Shown here: piece by piece, positions 30,966 through 42,456 of the stretch | Layout: every line of letters begins with the position of its first letter | Position numbering within the stretch: position 1 is the first letter of the stretch | Source of the DNA: Chondrosia reniformis | Lineage: Eukaryota; Porifera; Demospongiae; Chondrillida; Chondrillidae | NCBI GenBank assembly: GCA_947172415.1 | Contig: OX359190.1 | Span: forward strand, 310,001 to 374,000 | Length of the DNA: 64,000 nucleotides | Direction of reading: 5' to 3' | Translations under genes and position numbers: made by a program | The notes under the pieces: model-generated | Databases searched by the model: none | What the model was told of the DNA's origin: nothing | The model's input: only the letters and a program-made list of their open reading frames with translations

Positions 30966-31610
30966 TCTATCATCCACTGACCTCACTAGACATTTCACAC
31001 TAACTCTTAATAGATACAGTCAGTTCCACTAAGTTGCTGAAGGTGTTCCTTCTCTCTCTAGCCTACCCTCTCCAGCACACAGCGTCAGCTGGTCCACGAG
31101 GTCCCTGTAGTGCTGGTTCCTCCTCGACTGTGGGGAGACTACCAGGAGCCAGTAACGCCAGACATCAATGTCAGCATCTACCTGCCTCTCCTCAATCCAT
31201 TAAGACACACGTTGACTGGATGAAACACATTAGCCCATATTTGGTAAGTCTTTATTTCCATATTTGGAAGGCATAACCATATTTGGTAGCTCATATGAGC
31301 TGTTTCCATTTCAGTATGTTAGTGCCAACATGGCTGGTGAATTTAAACTCAGAGTGGAGACAGATACAGTTACCGTGGGAACACTCTTTTCAAACTTACA
31401 GAACCACAGATTTGGTAAGTCATGTCACATGACCCGCATGTGACAGTCATGTGATTGCTTTCTTTACAGATGGTTGTGATGATCAAGGAGATGCAGAATA
31501 CATGTTTGAAGCATGTATTAACGGGAAAAGGTTTTCTTCATTTTTGGGGACACCATTTATACCAAATAAGGCAATTTGTAGTGAGTGGTAATAGCATATG
31601 GCTTGCATGT

Positions 31611-31640
31611 TGTACATTCTTGTATATTCTTGTATATTGA
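31611..31640. repeat. (TTGTATATTC) minisatellite at HUS1/PEX12 junction
   Basis: About three 10-base units, the first drifted (TGTACATTC), sitting at the point where HUS1 copy 3 is cut and PEX12 DNA begins. Confidence 0.8.
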
Positions 31641-31808
31641 AAGGGAAATAAAAGTTATAATTGACTGAGGTCACGTATAAATTACTATATATAGAATAGT
31701 TCCCATCACTTTCTGGAGTTTGTTAGGCTGTACTTTTGAGAATGTTGAAATAACAGACTAGAAACTCCAACTGCTCTTTCTAGTTACTAGTAGAGCTCTC
31801 TACTTTAG

Positions 31809-32100
31809 GTGTCTCTCTGTGACCATGTTGGGTGCAGCCTACGTGCTGAGGTTCCTTGACTGGTGGATGGCAGAGGAGGGACGCACCACACGACACAGGC
31901 TGTGACTGCCTTACCAAACCCTCCCCCACCCAGGGACACACAGGTAGGATTGTCTTAATGGTTGCTAGGCAACCATCTAAAACTACTGATTCTTGTGTTT
32001 ACAGGTCCAGAATCTTTTTCCTGCAAATGTGTGTCCTATGTGCCACAGTTGCCATAGCAACCCCACCACCCTCACTACATCAGGATATGTCTATTGCTAA
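31809..32100 (+). pseudogene. PEX12: PEX12 3'-end fragment, copy 5
   Basis: Linker exon 31809-31943 has a two-base insertion (CGACACAGG for CGACAGG) that brings a TGA into frame after the RTT segment. RING exon 32005-32100 keeps CPMCHSCHS and SGYVYC but stops at TAA directly after that cysteine. Converges on T5. Confidence 0.82.
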
Positions 32101-32317
32101 TAATTCATTCTTCCTTTTTATTAATTTGTCTTTTCAATTGAACAAAGTGACATTTTACTGGGTAGGTTACCAAATAAGGAAAACACTTGAATATAATTTG
32201 TAAATAAACATCATCAATTGAACTTTAAATTGAAACTGAATAATCATTGCACAATTACTCATTTAATAATAAATAAAATCTAAATGTTCAGTTAACAAAC
32301 TTGTTCTCTAAAAATTC

Positions 32318-34501
32318 TCAAAGTACTACTACTCTACTGTTATTACAATCTGCTATGTAAATGAGTCCATCACTATCAACTGCTACACCATAAGGACCAT
32401 TCAATCCAATATCAGTCACTTCATGGACACACTGTCCATCTTGTGTGAAGATGCTGAGCTTATTAGCACTCCGTGAAGCTACCACTATATGTCCATCACT
32501 TGTGACTGCTATACCTTCTGGATTTCTATTACCAAAGCTATTACCAAACTGTCTAATAAACTGACCATTCTGCTGAAACACTTGAATGCAATCATTAAAA
32601 CCATCTGTGACATACACCAAATCATCAGGTCTTATGAGAATGTAATGAGGGCAATAAAACTTTCCTTCAGCTTTACCCTTGTGACCAAACCTGTACAGGA
32701 ATGTACCTTCTTCTGTAAACACGGAAACACAATGAACCCCACACTCTGCAACAAATATATGTCCGTCCTTGTTAACTGCCACACCAAATGGATTACTAAG
32801 TTGACCTTCATCTTTACCTTTTCCTCCAAACTGCCTTACAAATTCACCAGCTGCTGTGTAGATACTGATGTAGCCATTACTAATGTCACTAACTATCACA
32901 TTTCCTGTTCTACTTAGTGCTATTCCAATCAATGAACCACCACTCTTGACTTTGAAGCTTCTTATAACTTGACCTTGTCTGTTTAGGATAGTCACTTGTC
33001 CTCTCTTATCTGAACAGTATAGTAAACCATCCGGACCTACTGCAACATCCAAATACTCAGAACCTGATGGATGCTTGAACTCCTGCTTGACTGCAGTAAT
33101 TACGCTACCACCAACTACCTTCACCTCTACTGGACTGCCTGCTACATCATGTCCTCCAACAGTCACACTCAGATGGCACTTCTCTGATGGAACGCTTGCA
33201 AACTGCACCTCATATGTGCCATCTCTCATGTCTGCTACTTTACCAAACACAGGAACACCTGCTGTCACAGGACGAAGGACAGCCAACACTTTCTCTCCTC
33301 CTCTGCACTCATTGCCTCTCTCGTCTCTTGTCATCACCTTCAAGTGAAGAGGTTTCTTGGCAAAGCTTCTACAGGTAATGACGTCATCCTTCACTTCCAC
33401 TTCTTCCATAGTGCAGTTTGGTGGATGGGGACTGTGATGGATGCTTCCAAGTGACGAGATGTACTTTTCCACTTCTTTTCGATCACAGCTCTTCAGACCA
33501 ACAGAAGGTTGGATGGAGGCTCTTGGCATTGAGATACTACTGCTGAGAGATGACATGCGACTGACAATCTTCTTTGTCACTGATAACTGCTCTTCTGTTG
33601 TTCCATTCAAACTCATCTCTTCTGACAGGCAATGGAATGCATCAAGCTTCTTCAGACTGACCTTCAATTCTCTCTCGCGTCTCTCAAGTTCTCTTCTTCC
33701 CTTGTCTTCTGCTTCCCTCACTTCAGCAGCAAGACCATCACAGCGGGCTGTCACCATGGCAAACAGATGCTCCTTCATTCCACCAATCTCTCCCAACGCA
33801 TTCTCAGACTGCTGTTGGAGACTAGCTTTACTGTCCTGCACTTCTTGGAGAGCAGATCTGATTGCCTTCCTTTGAGTCCTCACGGATGAAAGGCACTGCG
33901 TCAGAGTGGTCTTGTTGGACTCTCCCAGCTTATCGTCAATGTACGACACTTCATGAGAATGGTGAGGTTCGATCGATCGACAAATGTGACAAATTATTTC
34001 TTCATAAGTGTGACAGTAAAGTTTGCAATTCTCTTTGTGTTTCGAGCATTTGAACAAATCCTCTTTCTTACCGCCTTGCTCAAACACTCCTTGCAACGGC
34101 TTTAATTCGTGTTTTTTAAGGAACTTGTGAGATTTGTGTTCATCGACGCATTCCTGGCAAATGAACGCATCGCAAGTCGAGCAGAAACTTACGGCCGATC
34201 TCTCTTCTTCGTGTTCCTCCTGACAGATGACGCCTTCCTTCCGGTACTGGTTGCTCAAAGCCTTCCTCAGAGCGAACGGATGGTCAGAAAGATCCTTGAG
34301 AGACAAGGAGAACACTTCCTCGCAAATCTTGCAGGAGATGCTGCGATGGAGAATCTTCTCTCGACATTCTACCTTCTCGCACAAAGCTAATGAGTGGAGA
34401 CACGGTAGACATTTCAACTCTTTTACTTTCTCTCCGCAACCGACACAAGAGAGACTAAGCTCGCTGGATTGAATGAGTGGGACCGCTGGAAGCTCCGCCA
34501 T
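32318..34501 (-). CDS. TRIM-NHL protein T5 (B-box 2 zinc ligand lost)
   Basis: Open 727-residue family member. In B-box 2 the sequence is LYCHTYEEIICHIC: the cysteine that is a zinc ligand in the other eight genes (LYCHTCEE) is tyrosine here, because CAC AAG on the plus strand became CAT AAG (near 34002-34007). The module may be unstable. The filamin part is shortened (CRSFAKKPLH). Blade 5 entry is changed and longer by one: GNSFGNRNPEG. Other loops: SDKRG, KSGGSLIG, SDISNG, AECGVH, YCPHY, DGFNDC, NGPYG, ADCNNS. The N-terminal third matches T1. Its upstream spacer is the T1/T8 type. Confidence 0.94.
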   Translation of the reverse strand: MAELPAVPLIQSSELSLSCVGCGEKVKELKCLPCLHSLALCEKVECREKILHRSISCKICEEVFSLSLKDLSDHPFALRKALSNQYRKEGVICQEEHEEERSAVSFCSTCDAFICQECVDEHKSHKFLKKHELKPLQGVFEQGGKKEDLFKCSKHKENCKLYCHTYEEIICHICRSIEPHHSHEVSYIDDKLGESNKTTLTQCLSSVRTQRKAIRSALQEVQDSKASLQQQSENALGEIGGMKEHLFAMVTARCDGLAAEVREAEDKGRRELERRERELKVSLKKLDAFHCLSEEMSLNGTTEEQLSVTKKIVSRMSSLSSSISMPRASIQPSVGLKSCDRKEVEKYISSLGSIHHSPHPPNCTMEEVEVKDDVITCRSFAKKPLHLKVMTRDERGNECRGGEKVLAVLRPVTAGVPVFGKVADMRDGTYEVQFASVPSEKCHLSVTVGGHDVAGSPVEVKVVGGSVITAVKQEFKHPSGSEYLDVAVGPDGLLYCSDKRGQVTILNRQGQVIRSFKVKSGGSLIGIALSRTGNVIVSDISNGYISIYTAAGEFVRQFGGKGKDEGQLSNPFGVAVNKDGHIFVAECGVHCVSVFTEEGTFLYRFGHKGKAEGKFYCPHYILIRPDDLVYVTDGFNDCIQVFQQNGQFIRQFGNSFGNRNPEGIAVTSDGHIVVASRSANKLSIFTQDGQCVHEVTDIGLNGPYGVAVDSDGLIYIADCNNSRVVVL

Positions 34502-35882
34502 TTGCAGACCTCGCCTAGTTGCTTTATTTGGTAAATGTTTATTCTATCTGTCTGTTGTTTGTCTAATTTTAGTAATCAGTTCAGTTGTTACTATTTTGGT
34601 ACTTTATGGTTATGTAGCAATCTATAGATCGATTTTAATTAAGCTTTATTATTTATGTAGATCGATTTTAGTATTTGTCGCTTAAATCATTCTTAAAACT
34701 TGTAGGAAAGTTTTATTAGTTTTATTATAAATTGATAAGGAAGAATATGTATATTCATTTATGTACATTAATATTTGCAGATCAAAATGGCAGTCGTCGG
34801 GTAAAGTTGTTTGCAAATGGAATGGTAATTTAATTATAGCGTTTCTTTTTAAGATTGAGGTTGTTTCATTTCCTTCTACTTGTCTTACACTCGTAAATTT
34901 GCCTTTGTAACCTAAACGTTGATAAAGTCTGCATTATTACATTACAAGTGTTTCCTTTTGCACTTGTAGCAATCTTTTCAGAACGTTGTGGATATTTAGT
35001 TAGAGGATTCTCAATAGTTTTTCTAGTTCACTTTGATGGACCATGTTTCTTTGTTTGATATGTTACAAATAGCTCTGGTTTGAGTGTGAGTTTTGACATT
35101 TTGGAATATGACAACTGATGTAACATTTTATTAAATTAATCTGTACTTACTGTAGACATTTCACAAGTACATTTGAATAATACTTTGTAGAAAATTGAGC
35201 ACATGATATTTGGATTTCAAATTCTGTGTACATTGTATGTATGTAAGTTCTAAGAATACCTGCAAAAGTTAATTGTTCAAAAGCTGGACTTTAATTAATC
35301 ACAGCTGTTACTATGTAGTTTTAGGTGCTTGTGCTATAATATTTATTTGTACTTATGAAATTATTGGGAAGGACAATGTAGAATGTTCATTTTATAGGAT
35401 GATCATCGGCTATCATAAGTTGTTTATAGAAAAAATACAAGTTTTTTAGAATTATAGAGTGTGCAATTGTTTTATATATGATCTGTAAAGAGTCTGTGTC
35501 ATACAGTATTAATTGGAGTGATTTGTATGGTTTAATTAAAATTGGAACAAAGAATCTTTTAAATGTTTGTGGCAATTATTTGACATAAACAATAGCTCCA
35601 TTTAGAGTTTGTTACAGGTCAAGTGTTTGGAACCAATTAGTAACTGATTAACACGTGATAAGGCTAACCATACAGAGGTGACTACTGAAATTTAAGTGCT
35701 TTACTATACACAGCACTTTTAAGTGAATTTATCCATTATAATTCTGGCAACCATGTCTGGTATAGCAATGGCTAATTTGCCTTTTATACTTGACCACTCC
35801 CCCTTGTCCTTGACCACTCCCCCTCTTACTTGACCACGCCCTCTACTTGACCACACCCCCTCTTTTTATATTCCTGGACCGA
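34502..35882. other. Intergenic duplicon spacer, T5 upstream
   Basis: Same spacer as 2801-4192, with the TRIM leader block nearest T5. About 1.1 kb of AT-rich sequence without a gene, then TTGACCAC short repeats before the PSMD6 exon. Confidence 0.7.
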
Positions 35883-36227
35883 GACCTCTCCAGATTTGTG
35901 GCAATGGGACGTTTGAACTGCAGAATAGACAGAGTAGCTTGAGTAGTAGAAACGAACAGATCGGACCAGAACTACCACTATCAGGTGAGCACTACTACCG
36001 TGAGCCAGACCCTCCAGTCCTCCATGTTTTGTTGAGGGGAAATGTCAGATCTAAGAAATCTAATAGTCTTTAAAGTCTTTAAAGTCTTTATATTTGTGGT
36101 TCCTCCTTCCAGTGAACTATATACATGTAACATTTCCTTCTTCTTGTCCTCTCATTAGGCAACCATCAAGCAGGGAGACTTGTTACTGAACAGATTACAG
36201 AAGTTGAGCAGGATTATCAACATTTAG
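35883..36227 (+). pseudogene. PSMD6: PSMD6 last two exons, fragment 4 (dead)
   Basis: Exon about 35883-35984 and exon 36159-36227. The acceptor CTGGACAG is mutated to CTGGACCG. The exon has a TGA (GTA GCT TGA, where sisters read GTAGCTGGAGTAGTG) and lacks one codon near DQNYHYQ. The last exon remains open (ATIKQGDLLLNRLQKL). Clearly a pseudogene copy. Confidence 0.88.
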
Positions 36228-36482
36228 CAGTTGTTTGACTCTTAAAACTTTGAACTGTCTCTTTGATAATCATAATTTTAGAGTTGTAATGTTCAGTTGA
36301 CAATTATAAAATACATTTACATACTGAATACATATTTGTAATATGTGAAAAAATTGATTTTAATAAGTTAAAATGCAACAACTTCTAAATATATATACAA
36401 CTATTAACCATGTACAGTGTATATAGTTTACAAAACTGTATGCTTGTTATACAATAATTTACAAGAGTATACTATTGAGTAA
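36228..36482. other. PSMD6 downstream DNA
   Basis: Short AT-rich stretch joining the PSMD6 stop to PEX12 exon 4 remnants. Nothing recognised. Confidence 0.5.
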
Positions 36483-37179
36483 AGTAAATATTATTCCCTT
36501 GAGCTGTGGATGAGTGGAGTGTGTCTGAATGTCACACTAGGGAAAGGGTAGGAGGAAGTGTCAGGTGAGCTGGGACTAGTAGTACTGTTATTGAGTGATA
36601 TGTAAAGGGACACTCGTCAGCTGAGACACCACTTGTATATTCTTGTATATTCTTGTATATTCTTGTATATTCTTGTATATTGAAGGGGAAATAAAGTTAT
36701 AATTGACTGAGGTCACGTATAAATTACTATAAATAGAATATTTCCCATCACTTTCTGGAGTGTGTTTAGCTGTACTTTTGAGAATGTTGAAATAACAGAC
36801 TAGAAACTCCAACTGCTCTTTCTAGTTACTAGTAGAGCTCTCTACTTTAGGTGTCTCTCTGTGACCATGTTGGGAGCAGCCTACGTGCTGAGGTTCCTTG
36901 ACTGGTGGATGGCAGAGGAGGGACGCACCATACGACAGGCTGTGACTGTCTTACCAAACCCTCCCCCACCCAGGGACACACAGGTAGGATTGTCTTAATG
37001 GTTGCTAGGCAACCATCTAAAACTACTGCTTTTTGTGTTTACAGGTCTCTTTTCCTGAGTCAAATGTGTGTCCTATGTGCCACAGTTGCCATAGCAACCC
37101 CACCACCCTCATTACCTCAGGATATGCTACTCATGTGTCATTCCTCACGACTGCCTACACTGGAATGGCAGTGTGCTAG
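36483..37179 (+). pseudogene. PEX12: PEX12 exons 4 (partial), 5, 6, copy 6
   Basis: Exon 4 remnant 36483-36566 (equivalent of LELWMSGVCLN) has a one-base loss (AATGTCAC for AATGGTCAC). Linker exon 36851-36983 is open. RING exon 37045-37179 has a changed start (SFPESNVCPMCHSC) and loses the VYCYSC segment, ending in TAG. Converges on T6. Confidence 0.82.
36632..36681. repeat. (TTGTATATTC)5 minisatellite
   Basis: Five 10-base units in the PEX12 exon 4-5 intron. Confidence 0.9.
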
Positions 37180-37466
37180 ATTATATATTTCCAACACATA
37201 GCTACTGTATAAATATCTACACTGACATGTGACATTAACTATTTCTATGAAACATGTTATATATTTAATTCATTGTCCATTTTCAATTGAACAAACAGAT
37301 CTTTGAGTGGATTTACCAAATAAGGAAAACACTTGAATATAATTTGTAAATAAACATAATTGAACTTTAAATTGAAACTGAATAAATCATTATACAACTA
37401 ATAATTTAATAATTTCTATAAATTTGTAAAATGTTCACATTTAACAAACTTGTTCTCTAAAAGTTC

Positions 37467-39653
37467 TCAAAGTACTACTACTCTACTGTTATTACTATCT
37501 GTTATATAAATGAGTCCATCACTATCAACTGCTACACCACAAGGACCATTCAATCCAATATCAGTCACTTCATGGACACACTGTCCATCTTGTGTGAAGA
37601 TGCTGAACTTATTAGCACTCCATGAAGCTACCACTATATGTCCATCACTTGTAACTGCTATACCTTTTGGAACCTTCACAATGCCATTACCAAACTGCCT
37701 AATAAACTGACCATTCTGCTGAAACACTTGAATGCGATGATTATCACCATCTGTGACATACACCAAATCATCAGGTATTATAAGAATGTAATTTGGGTAA
37801 TTAAACTCTCCTTCAGCTTTACCCTTGTGACCAAACCTGTGCAGGAATGTACCTTCTTCTGTAAACACAGAAACACAATGACCCCAATACTCTGCCACAA
37901 ATATATGTCCCTCCTTGTTAACTGCCACACCAAAGAGATTACTAATTTGACCTTGACCTTTACCTTTTCCTCTAAACTGCCTTACAAATTCACCAGCTGC
38001 TGTGTCGATACTGATGTAGCCATTACTAATGTCACTAACTATCACATTCCCTGTTCTACTTAGTGCTATTCCACACAAACAACCACCATTCTTGACTTTG
38101 AAGCTTCTTATAACTTGACCTTGTCTGTTTAGGATAGTCACTTGTCCTCTGTTATCTGAACAGTATAGCAAACCATCCGGACCTACTGCAACACCCAAAT
38201 ACTGAGAACCTGATGGATGCTTGAACTCCTGCTTGACTTCAGTAATTCCGCTAGCACCAACTACCTTCATCTCTACTGGACTGCCTGCTACATCATGTCC
38301 TCCAACAGTCACACTCAGATGGCACTTCTCTGATGGAACACTTGCAAACTGCACCTCGTATGTGCCATCTCTCATGTCTGCTACTTTACCAAACACAGGA
38401 ACACCTGCTGTCACAGGACGAAGGACAGCCAACACTTTCTCTCCTCCTCTGCACTCATTGCCTCTCCCGTCCCTTGTCATCACCTTCAAGTGAAGAGGTT
38501 TCTTTATCCAAGGTCTCATTCTGCAGGTAATGACGTTATCCTTCACTTCCACTCCTTCCATAGTGCAGTTTGGTGGATGGGGACCGTGATGGATGCTTCC
38601 AAGTGATGAGATGTACTTTTCCACTTCTTCTCGATCACAGCTCTTCAGACCAACAGAAGGTTGGATGTAGGCTCTTGGCATTGAGATACTGCTGCTGAGA
38701 GATGACATGCGACTGACAATCTTCTTTGTCACTGATAACTGCTCTTCTGTTGTTCCATTCAAACTCATCTCTTCTGATAGGCAATGGAATGCATCAAGCT
38801 TCTTCAGACTGACCTTCAATTCTCTCTCGCGTCTCTCAAGTTCTCTTCTTCCCTTGTCTTCTGCTTCCCTCACTTCAGCAGCAAGACCATCACAGCGGAC
38901 TGTCACCATGGCAAACAGATGCTCCTTCATTCCAGCAATCTCTCCTAACGCATTCTCAGACTGCTGTTGGAGACTAGCTTTGCTGTCCTGCACTTCTTGG
39001 AGAGCAGATCTGATTGCCTTCCTTTGAGTCCTCACGGATGAAAGGCACTGCGTCAGAGTGGTCTTGTTCGACTCTCCCAGCTTATCGTCAATGTACGACA
39101 CTTTGTGGGAATGGTGAGGTTCGACAGTGGAACATACGAGACAAACCATTTCTTCACAAGTGTGACAGTAAAGTTCGCAATTCTTACTGTGTTTCAAGCA
39201 TTTAAAGAAATCCTCTTTCTTACCGCCTTGCTCAAACACTCCTTGCAACGGCTTCATTTCGTGTTTCTTCAAGACTTTTCGAGTTTTATGATGATCAACG
39301 CATTCTTGGCAAATGAACGCATCGCAAGTCGAGCAGAAACTTACGGCCGATCTCTCTTCTTCGTGTTCTTCCTGACAGATGACGCCTTCCTTCCGGTACT
39401 GGTTGCTCAAAGCCTTCCTCAGAGCGAACGGATGGTCAGAAAGATCCTTGAGAGACAAGGAGAACACTTCCTCGCAAATCTTGCAGGAGACGCTGCGATG
39501 GAGAATCTTCTCTCGACATTCTACCTTCTCGCACAAAGCTAACGAGTGGAGACACGGTAGACATTTCAACTCTTCCACTTTCTCTCCGCAACCGACACAA
39601 GAGAGACTAAGCTCGCTGGACTGAAGGGGTGGGACCGCTGGAAGCTCCGCCAT
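37467..39653 (-). CDS. TRIM-NHL protein T6
   Basis: Intact 728-residue member. B-box 2 differs from sisters around the ligands (FFKCLKHSKNC, MVCLVCSTVEPHH) while all ligands remain. Loops: SDNRG, KNGGCLCG, SDISNG followed by ISIDTAAG, FRGKGKGQGQISNLFG, AEYWGH, DGDNHR, VKVPKG, ASWSANKF, NGPCG, TDSNNS (threonine instead of the usual alanine in IAD). Several loops carry cysteine or tryptophan not seen in sisters. The upstream DNA is of the FBXO7 type, shared with T7. Confidence 0.95.
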   Translation of the reverse strand: MAELPAVPPLQSSELSLSCVGCGEKVEELKCLPCLHSLALCEKVECREKILHRSVSCKICEEVFSLSLKDLSDHPFALRKALSNQYRKEGVICQEEHEEERSAVSFCSTCDAFICQECVDHHKTRKVLKKHEMKPLQGVFEQGGKKEDFFKCLKHSKNCELYCHTCEEMVCLVCSTVEPHHSHKVSYIDDKLGESNKTTLTQCLSSVRTQRKAIRSALQEVQDSKASLQQQSENALGEIAGMKEHLFAMVTVRCDGLAAEVREAEDKGRRELERRERELKVSLKKLDAFHCLSEEMSLNGTTEEQLSVTKKIVSRMSSLSSSISMPRAYIQPSVGLKSCDREEVEKYISSLGSIHHGPHPPNCTMEGVEVKDNVITCRMRPWIKKPLHLKVMTRDGRGNECRGGEKVLAVLRPVTAGVPVFGKVADMRDGTYEVQFASVPSEKCHLSVTVGGHDVAGSPVEMKVVGASGITEVKQEFKHPSGSQYLGVAVGPDGLLYCSDNRGQVTILNRQGQVIRSFKVKNGGCLCGIALSRTGNVIVSDISNGYISIDTAAGEFVRQFRGKGKGQGQISNLFGVAVNKEGHIFVAEYWGHCVSVFTEEGTFLHRFGHKGKAEGEFNYPNYILIIPDDLVYVTDGDNHRIQVFQQNGQFIRQFGNGIVKVPKGIAVTSDGHIVVASWSANKFSIFTQDGQCVHEVTDIGLNGPCGVAVDSDGLIYITDSNNSRVVVL

Positions 39654-40475
39654 TTGCCGACCTCGCCTAGTTGCTGTATTCGGTAAATGTTTATTCTATC
39701 TGTCTGTTGTTTGTCTAATTTTAGTAATCAGTTCAGTTGTTACTATTTTGGTACTTTATGGTTTATGTAGCAACTATAGATCGATTTTAGTTTAGCTTTA
39801 TTGTTTATGTAGATCCATTTTTAATAGTATTTTGAATTATGTTTTTGTGTTAATTTTGTAAACTTTTAATTTTATACTCCTTACCTTCTGCTATTAAATA
39901 AGCTTAAAAAGTTATAAGGAAAGTCAACATTGTACAAACTATAGTATTGTATCAGTTAAATTGTGCAATTAGCACACTCACGTGCTAATTGTTTAAAAGC
40001 TTAAAATTAATAAAGTTTTAACACATTCACTCGAATGAGCGAGATCACACGATCAACTAATGTAAATTGACAAGGAAGAATATATTTTTTTATGTACATA
40101 TATATTCATTTTTGTGTATATAGGGTTACAGATCAAAATGGCAGTCGTCATGTAATTGCAAGTTGAATACGGAACTTTATTTCTTTTTTTAAGAAAGTGC
40201 TTCATTTTCTTCTACTTGTCTCACACTCGCAACTTGTATTTATCTTTTAGTGTAACCTAGTTAAGTAAGGTTTATTTTGTGACACACCTCATTGAGTCAA
40301 TTATAATGGAGACATTCTGTTATATTCAAAGAGTTTCAGACAATTAGGACTGCGCATGCATTACTCTTCACCAAATATATTTAAGACAAACATTTGAGTT
40401 ACATTTACAGTACATTATATACATCATAACTTCAACTGTTTCAATACAGTTAAAAGTTTAAAAGTGAAAAGTGCC
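39654..40475. other. Intergenic region T6 / FBXO7 copy A
   Basis: Starts with the conserved TRIM leader block. A half-copy of the palindromic element arm lies near 39829-39850. The remainder is AT-rich with no gene seen. Transcripts of T6 and FBXO7 copy A point the same way (minus). Confidence 0.6.
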
Positions 40476-42456
40476 TTAATATCGAGGCTTTGATCTAAAA
40501 AAGTAACGGAATGGATCCGAGTATATTCCTCCAGCACTTGGTGGGCGTGTCCCAGGAAAAAGATCAAACTCTCCACCTATATACACATAAACAACAAGTA
40601 CTTTAACAAATATTTATTTATAAAAAATGAAGTGACAAAATTATATTATTACCAGGAGGGGGGAGTATGGAATCTTTACCTATAATCCCAGGGAGTGGGG
40701 TGGTGCAACAGGTGGCAGTGTCACACTGTTACTGTACAATTCCATATTTCTGTACAACATTTCAATCTTCTGTAAATGTAGCTTTACGTATTTAGACTTC
40801 CAATTTACATTCTTCAATTCCAATTGGTACTTTAACACTGCATCTATCACATTGAAAATTATGTGTGAGGGTAAAACCCTTAATTAGAAACCAATTTGAC
40901 TTACATTGAGATCCAAAGTCTCTCATTAACAAGTTTTTCCAAAAGAAGTCCTCGTTGCTCAGTTGATTGAATTCTGTTTACCATTTCCATGGCAACCAAA
41001 CTGTGACAATCTAAATACTTCAACACTTTAAACTACACAGTTTAAAAATCTGTTTGAAACAATGATTATTGTATAACAATGTCAGTACCTTTAGTTCAAC
41101 GGGAAGACCTGAAAATGTTCCTTGTACAATCCAACCTAAGTCTTGGAGAATTAGTGGGCATCATTTAGAACATTGATCATACAGTACATCATGTACTCAC
41201 TGGACCAGATGACCTTTAGAAGAGGTTCAACTAGTAGATTCTCCAATTTATACTGAACCTTACAAGATTTTATATCCTTGGTAGAAAAGGAGAATGAGAT
41301 ATATAATAGTTGATAAAATGTGTAATTTTACATGTATACACAGTATATCATTACTGGTTCATCTCGACACTGGGGAAAATGAATAAAATTCTGTAAGTGT
41401 CTTGATTTTGGTCGAGGAGAATGATTTTCTGGTCAAATTTTAGTCCAAATTTTTCTGGTAATTATTTACTACGTACAATCCTATTATTCAATATCAGTAA
41501 TGGAACTGTACACTTTATTCTAATAATAATAAAGCATTAATTACAGTCTGTAGAATACCTTTATTAAAGGTTACACTCTCTTCACTAAACTGATTTGGCT
41601 TCACTTGACAGCTAAACACTTTCACTTTACCTACAGACACACAAGTACAAGCTGTTTCAGCAAGTCTCTTAACTTACCATGGAGGATACAGGTACTGCCC
41701 ATCATAGTACAGACTATCTTGCACCTCTGCTGAGACACGCCCTCTTCTGCCACGCCCACTTTATTCTGTCTCTTCATAACACTTATGTAAACGAATTCCA
41801 TTTGATATAGACCATTTGAGGGGAAACCCCTTGGTAATACCCTTCCTTTATTGCTATCTGCTTCAAAACCTCTGTAAATGAAGGAAAATAAAAATGGCCT
41901 CCACAGTGTTACGCGGAGGGTTGGACCTGTATGCTGATTGAAGGATCTCCCCCTTTCGTGACAGACATGGTACTGCTACAGAGCTGCTCTCGGAGAGGCC
42001 ATCTTCACATGCACCACTCAGATCTGGACCAGGTGGGAGTGATTCAGTGACACTTCCTCTTTGGGGGTGTGTCCTAGTGGGCGTGTCCTATCTCTGGTAG
42101 GTGTGGCAATACTCTGGAGACATGAAGCTATTTCAACCATTTCATCTTGTCCAGCAACCTCTTCACTTTCTGCTGTCCAGTCCTCCAGCACCCAAATCAC
42201 GTCCCCATGCACCAGTCCGAGAGAGACTTTCCCTCGCCACTCAGTACATCTCTTCCGTTGAGTGATAATTCGTGTTTAATGGAACTATCAGTTAAGAGAC
42301 ATATAAGTGATGGGCTATTAAAAGGTAATATAAGCGCCTAGCTTACTCTACCGGGATTCCCAAAATGTTTCATTTCAGTTCACTTAGAGTCACCTTCTGA
42401 TCCACTTGTAAGGAAATGGTTCGATTGACTTGTTTACTTTTGATCCGAATCTTCAT
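40476..42456 (-). pseudogene. FBXO7: FBXO7-like gene, copy A (frameshifted)
   Basis: F-box only protein 7 is a substrate adaptor of SCF ubiquitin ligases and a proteasome regulator. Pieces in order on the minus strand: N-terminal ubiquitin-like start MKIRIKSK with ISLQVDQKVTLSELK (42456 down to about 42370); second Ubl exon around 42320-42010 (LVSLGLVHGDVIWVLEDW-like); FP-domain exon around 41905-41690 (FEADSNKG, FPSNGLYQMEF); F-box exon around 41010-40905 (LVAMEMV, FFWKNLLMRDF in another frame); C-terminal GGEFDLFPGTRPP and DPFRYF to TAA at 40476. A TGA follows SELK, and the F-box exon has a two-base loss that shifts frame, so it is likely non-functional. Identity rests on the Ubl, FP and C-terminal similarity to human FBXO7. 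Exon boundaries are approximate. Confidence 0.7.

Larger units (their letters stand above)
29940..31599 (+). pseudogene. HUS1: HUS1 copy 3, pseudogene
   Basis: Exons 1 to 6 can be placed: 29940-29991, 30051-30178, 30342-30515, 31062-31243, 31315-31414, 31470-31580. Exon 4 has lost one base at LLKS (CTCAAGTCC became CTCAATCC), which shifts the frame and reaches TGA a few codons later (ACTGGATGA). Exon 7 is absent: shortly after the exon 6 donor the sequence jumps into TTGTATATTC repeats and PEX12 intron DNA. The junction near 31600-31611 is thus a rearrangement breakpoint joining HUS1 to PEX12. Confidence 0.88.
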
